Source: Bacteroidota bacterium
GTDB taxonomy: Bacteria > Bacteroidota > Ignavibacteria > Kapaibacteriales > UBA961
Reading direction: 5' to 3'
Assembly: GCA_020852855.1 (NCBI GenBank)
Contig: JADZAA010000029.1
Location: 1-35,797, forward strand
DNA length: 35,797 nt
The notes below the pieces were generated by a model, which did no database searches, was not told the DNA's origin, and saw only the letters and a list, made by a program, of their open reading frames with translations. The stretch's first letter is position 1. Every line of letters starts with the position of its first letter. Below are positions 32,854-35,797 of the stretch, in pieces. Position numbers and translations under genes: made by a program.

Positions 32854-33333
32854 CTATAGCAAATCGGCAAAACTTGCGGTTACTGCCTCGGCCAAATCGT
32901 TTGGAGCAATAAGAATCTGCTGTCCACGCCGCCCGGCACTTACGCTTATACGCTCGAATAGAAGAGCCGTTTCCTCAATAAACGTAGGAAATTGTTTTTT
33001 CATACCAATAGGCGAGCAACCGCCGCGAATATAGCCCGTAAGTGGTTCTAACTCTTTCAGAGGCAGTAAATTGCAAGATTTGTTTCCGGTAGATGTAGCA
33101 ACTTTTTTAAGAGACACTTCACAATTTCCCGGCACTACAATTACAAAATATCGCAGAACATCGCCGCAAAGTATCAATGTTTTGAAAACTTCCTCCGGCG
33201 GCAAACCGATTTTACGAGCCACAGACACCGCATCAAGCTCTTCATCATTCGATTCATAGTCAATAATATCGTAGGCTGTATTGCGTGCGTCAAGTATGCG
33301 GCATGCATTGGTTTTTGAAATATTGCGCGACAT
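32854..33333 (-). CDS. ybaK: YbaK-type Cys-tRNA(Pro) deacylase
   Basis: The 159-residue protein is a YbaK/EbsC-family editing enzyme. It has the N-terminal TNACRILDARNTAYDIIDYE, the VARKIGLPPEEVFKTLIL segment, the lysine-containing VSLKKVA motif of the active site and the glycine-rich GYIRGGCSPIGMKK loop. It hydrolyses mischarged Cys-tRNA(Pro) in the cytoplasm. The length is normal for YbaK. It lies 99 bases upstream of hslU on the same strand; a candidate promoter between them suggests separate transcription. Confidence 0.9.
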   Translation of the reverse strand: MSRNISKTNACRILDARNTAYDIIDYESNDEELDAVSVARKIGLPPEEVFKTLILCGDVLRYFVIVVPGNCEVSLKKVATSTGNKSCNLLPLKELEPLTGYIRGGCSPIGMKKQFPTFIEETALLFERISVSAGRRGQQILIAPNDLAEAVTASFADLL

Positions 33334-33592
33334 AAATCCGACAAAAAAAATAATAGAGATTTAACTGACCTTATGCAGTAGAGGTTAAAAGTATTACATT
33401 AGCACCAAACTCGAAATGATGCGTGTTCCGGGCAAACTCACACATATACTGCCTTGAAAACGAAACTCTATATCTCTGCTATCCAAACAGATTTCAAACA
33501 ATTACGATGTCTAAATGTTGTCAAATCATTTCCTACCTCGTAAGGTCAATTAAATATAATGCTTAGCGAGAAAATGCATGGACAATAGTAAT
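33334..33592. other. Intergenic region without recognised features
   Basis: These 259 bases separate ybaK and the SWIM protein gene. I find no long ORF, stem-loop terminator, repeat-family copy or promoter with both elements. It marks the change from host-like to AT-rich codon use on the right. Confidence 0.5.
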
Positions 33593-35293
33593 TTAAACTT
33601 TATTTAGTTCTTCCATTAATGCTTTCCGTTTAGGATATTCAGCTCTTAAAAAAGAAATGATTTCATTTGCTTTATCTCTCGCTCCAAGTTTCATAATCTT
33701 GCGAATATATCTGCATGCATTTTGGTAATGGTTTCTTCCCATGTTTTTTTCCATGTATTCCAGAATACAATTTGTATATAACTCAACTATTTCACCGGCA
33801 AAGTGTTTTGAAAGATATTTCTCGTAATATTCAATTGTATTTAAATCGGGTGATTTTTTAACCAATTCTAAAAGTCTGTCCCACCATTCTTCTTTTATGA
33901 AAATACTTGCAATTAAATCTGTATCAAGCCATCCGTTTTTAGTCGTAATATCCTTTATAATAGATTCAACAAATGCAACCCATTCTTCAGGTTTTACATG
34001 CTGTTTCAATATTTTGTAATAATCCTGCTCTTTCTTGAAATTGTCAATAAATAGCAATCGGGCGTATTCAATAATTCTTTCTGAATCGTTTTGTGCTTGT
34101 GCTATTTTTAATAACCAGTCGTACCATTCCATTGCTACCCCCGGCCTGTCTTTCATATCATACTTTACACCGTCTTTGGCTAATGAAACGGCTTTCTCAT
34201 AATTTTTCTTCTCCAATGCCTTTTGAATGGCTTCACGTCTTAGGTTTGAATTTGTGATATTTTGCTCCAGATATTTTTCTGCGGCAGATTCACCTTTGGT
34301 TTTTAATATAATATCATACTTAATACATTGTGCTTCTTCTCTTACGAAATATGACCCTTGTACTTTTTCAATTTGTTTAAAAATACGCTCTGTTTCTTCT
34401 TCAGTTTTTAAAAGTAAAGAAGCAAGGCGTAAAACGCCTATATTCCATTCCCAACCCGAATAAATTTGTTTGTCGAAAGAAGTGAAACAATATTCTATGA
34501 TTAGTTTTCTGATTTCTTCAGATAATTGTTCCTTTGCTATGGTATAAAGCATTTCATAAGCAGTACTGATGCCTTCGCTAATATCGCTATTGCTGTCATC
34601 GGAATACTCCAAGGCTTCTGTCATTTGTTCCATCACGGCAGTACAAATAAAAACAGCACTTTTATAATTGCGGTTACTTATCTGTTTTTGGGCTACTTCC
34701 AGCAGGTTATCAACGGCATCACCCACAAGCCTCGCAGCCGACCAGTCGATAAACCCATACCTATCTGAAGCCGTTTTAAGTATTGATTTTAACTGCTTTA
34801 CATACAGCTCTTTCGACTCATCGGAGTTGTGTTGGGCAAACGATGACAAGAATAAATTTCTGAACTGTGCATTTTGAGTTGCCATTTCACGTATAAACTG
34901 TTTAAGTTCATCGTGGGTTGCTTTATCTAATAGTTCCTCAATCCGTTGGGCAACGGTTTTTCGTTCTGCCGGTTTAGCGGTTTGACCTATTTTTGCTCTT
35001 TTTGCCTTTTTATTTAGCTCTAATTCATCTTGTTGTAGGTAATAAATTACAGCAACCACATGTTTGCAAACTGGTCCCATATCGTAGGGACAATCGCAAA
35101 CATGCTCGGTTATTTTACCGTTTTTAACGGTAAGTTGCACGGTATAATTTTCGGTACCTTCAACAATGGCTTCGTACTCGCCCGGGCCTATTTCTTCAGA
35201 TTCGTGTACGTGCCCTTTTTTAAAATATTGCAAACCACGTTTCAGAATGGTTTCGTCAATATATTGCTCAAATTGGTTCAGTGGTATTTGCAT
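33593..35293 (-). CDS. SWIM zinc-finger protein with long helical region
   Basis: The 566-residue protein has a SWIM zinc finger near the N-terminus: C66-x-C68 and C76-x-H78 in VCDCPYDMGPVCKHVVAVIY, in the family's CxC...CxH form. The rest (~90-566) is mostly charged helix with TPR-like repeats. SWIM domains bind DNA or proteins; the helical part probably mediates protein contacts. The ATG lies 3 bases after the stop of the type I specificity-subunit gene, so the two are almost certainly one transcript. This suggests an accessory role in a type I restriction locus, but no known subunit type matches. Codon use is AT-rich like the specificity subunit. Confidence 0.78.
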   Translation of the reverse strand: MQIPLNQFEQYIDETILKRGLQYFKKGHVHESEEIGPGEYEAIVEGTENYTVQLTVKNGKITEHVCDCPYDMGPVCKHVVAVIYYLQQDELELNKKAKRAKIGQTAKPAERKTVAQRIEELLDKATHDELKQFIREMATQNAQFRNLFLSSFAQHNSDESKELYVKQLKSILKTASDRYGFIDWSAARLVGDAVDNLLEVAQKQISNRNYKSAVFICTAVMEQMTEALEYSDDSNSDISEGISTAYEMLYTIAKEQLSEEIRKLIIEYCFTSFDKQIYSGWEWNIGVLRLASLLLKTEEETERIFKQIEKVQGSYFVREEAQCIKYDIILKTKGESAAEKYLEQNITNSNLRREAIQKALEKKNYEKAVSLAKDGVKYDMKDRPGVAMEWYDWLLKIAQAQNDSERIIEYARLLFIDNFKKEQDYYKILKQHVKPEEWVAFVESIIKDITTKNGWLDTDLIASIFIKEEWWDRLLELVKKSPDLNTIEYYEKYLSKHFAGEIVELYTNCILEYMEKNMGRNHYQNACRYIRKIMKLGARDKANEIISFLRAEYPKRKALMEELNKV

Positions 35294-35296
35294 CGT

Positions 35297-35797
35297 TTAT
35301 CCTAATAGTATTTTTTCTATTTTTTCACTTGCTTTTTTCAAAAGTTCGTTTGTCTTGTCTTTGAGTTGCTGGGCTTGTTGTCTGATGCCTGTAATGTGTT
35401 TCGCTATTTCTTTTTGCTTGTCAAGTGGTGGAACTGGTAATGGTAATAATTTCAAGTTGTCATTGTTCAAATAAAATATTGTCGCAACTGAACAAGCCCT
35501 TTTTGTAAGTTCAAGAAAGATGTTTGTATTAAACCAATATGAAGCAAAATCAGGGTTTATCTTAGTCTCATCAAATTTCAATGCCGAAACATTCTGATTT
35601 ATTGAAATTGGATTTTCTACATCATTTAATGCAGATAAACCAACTGTTCCTGCAATACACATAATTACTTCGCCCTTTACAGAATAAGTTAATTCTTTAG
35701 CAAATTCTGTCTTTACATATTTTGTGTCTGACAAGTCTATATGATATTTTTTCAAGTTTGTATTTCTCAAAAAAACAACACCTTCACTATCTGTGAA
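35297..35797 (-). CDS. hsdS: Type I restriction specificity subunit HsdS, partial (5' end outside window)
   Basis: The frame is open through the right edge, so only the C-terminal ~166 residues are seen. The segment GVVFLRNTNLKKYHI and the segments GEVIMCIAGTVGLSAL and SINQNVSALKF belong to a target-recognition domain. LKLLPLPVPPLDKQKEIAKH leads into a C-terminal coiled coil (ITGIRQQAQQLKDKTNELLK). This is the pattern of an HsdS half and its conserved spacer helix. It selects the DNA site for a type I restriction-modification complex. hsdM and hsdR would lie to the right or elsewhere. A TTG at 35770 is inside the gene and not a start. Confidence 0.85.
   Translation of the reverse strand, partial: FTDSEGVVFLRNTNLKKYHIDLSDTKYVKTEFAKELTYSVKGEVIMCIAGTVGLSALNDVENPISINQNVSALKFDETKINPDFASYWFNTNIFLELTKRACSVATIFYLNNDNLKLLPLPVPPLDKQKEIAKHITGIRQQAQQLKDKTNELLKKASEKIEKILLG

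Overview
The window looks like chromosomal DNA of a Bacteroidota-type bacterium, possibly a deep-branching lineage such as Kapabacteria; the rank below phylum is inference. Four things point this way. Three secreted proteins end in a type IX secretion-like sorting domain. Several genes are preceded by the Bacteroidota -7 motif TAnnTTTG, and one of these has a TTG exactly 19 nt upstream. There is a bacillithiol-synthesis deacetylase and a small Hc1-like histone. Ribosome binding sites are mostly weak.

Layout. 1-6343 is host backbone: a Kelch surface protein, a small exported protein resembling a molybdopterin-binding fold, a stand-alone rpsD, an RRM RNA-binding protein, bshB1 and a PD40/OmpA envelope protein. 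6344-9240 is accessory: an MjaI-like type II restriction-modification pair and a small methyltransferase, each followed by a copy of one imperfect-palindrome repeat. 9357-17625 is host again: a STAND-like ATPase with broken nucleotide-binding motifs beside a four-helix membrane protein, an SDR plus AtuA-C-like pair, and a 1242-residue vWA/WD40/ASH secreted protein. 17849-23712 is a second accessory block with four units: an adenine methyltransferase; a pentapeptide-repeat plus GyrI-like pair; a zinc-ribbon protein; and a second restriction-modification pair whose nuclease carries an in-frame stop. Each unit is again followed by a palindromic spacer. 23742-33333 is host: FAH-family hydrolase, subtilase, Hc1-like histone, asnS, a double-OmpA protein, hslU and ybaK. 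From 33593 to the right edge there is a SWIM-domain protein and the 3' part of a type I restriction specificity subunit.

Main observation. All accessory genes in the two blocks lie on the + strand, are AT-rich in codon use, and consist of one or two genes followed by a member of a repeat family about 110-150 bp long. At least four members clearly share sequence. The repeats have complementary ends and boundary motifs of the kind TAACAA...GTTAG. This is the architecture of an integron-type cassette array without a visible integrase. The cargo is modification and restriction enzymes and a predicted gyrase-protection pair. The attC interpretation is inference; the shared repeats, orientation and gene order are visible directly.

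No rRNA, tRNA, CRISPR array or transposase gene was recognised.
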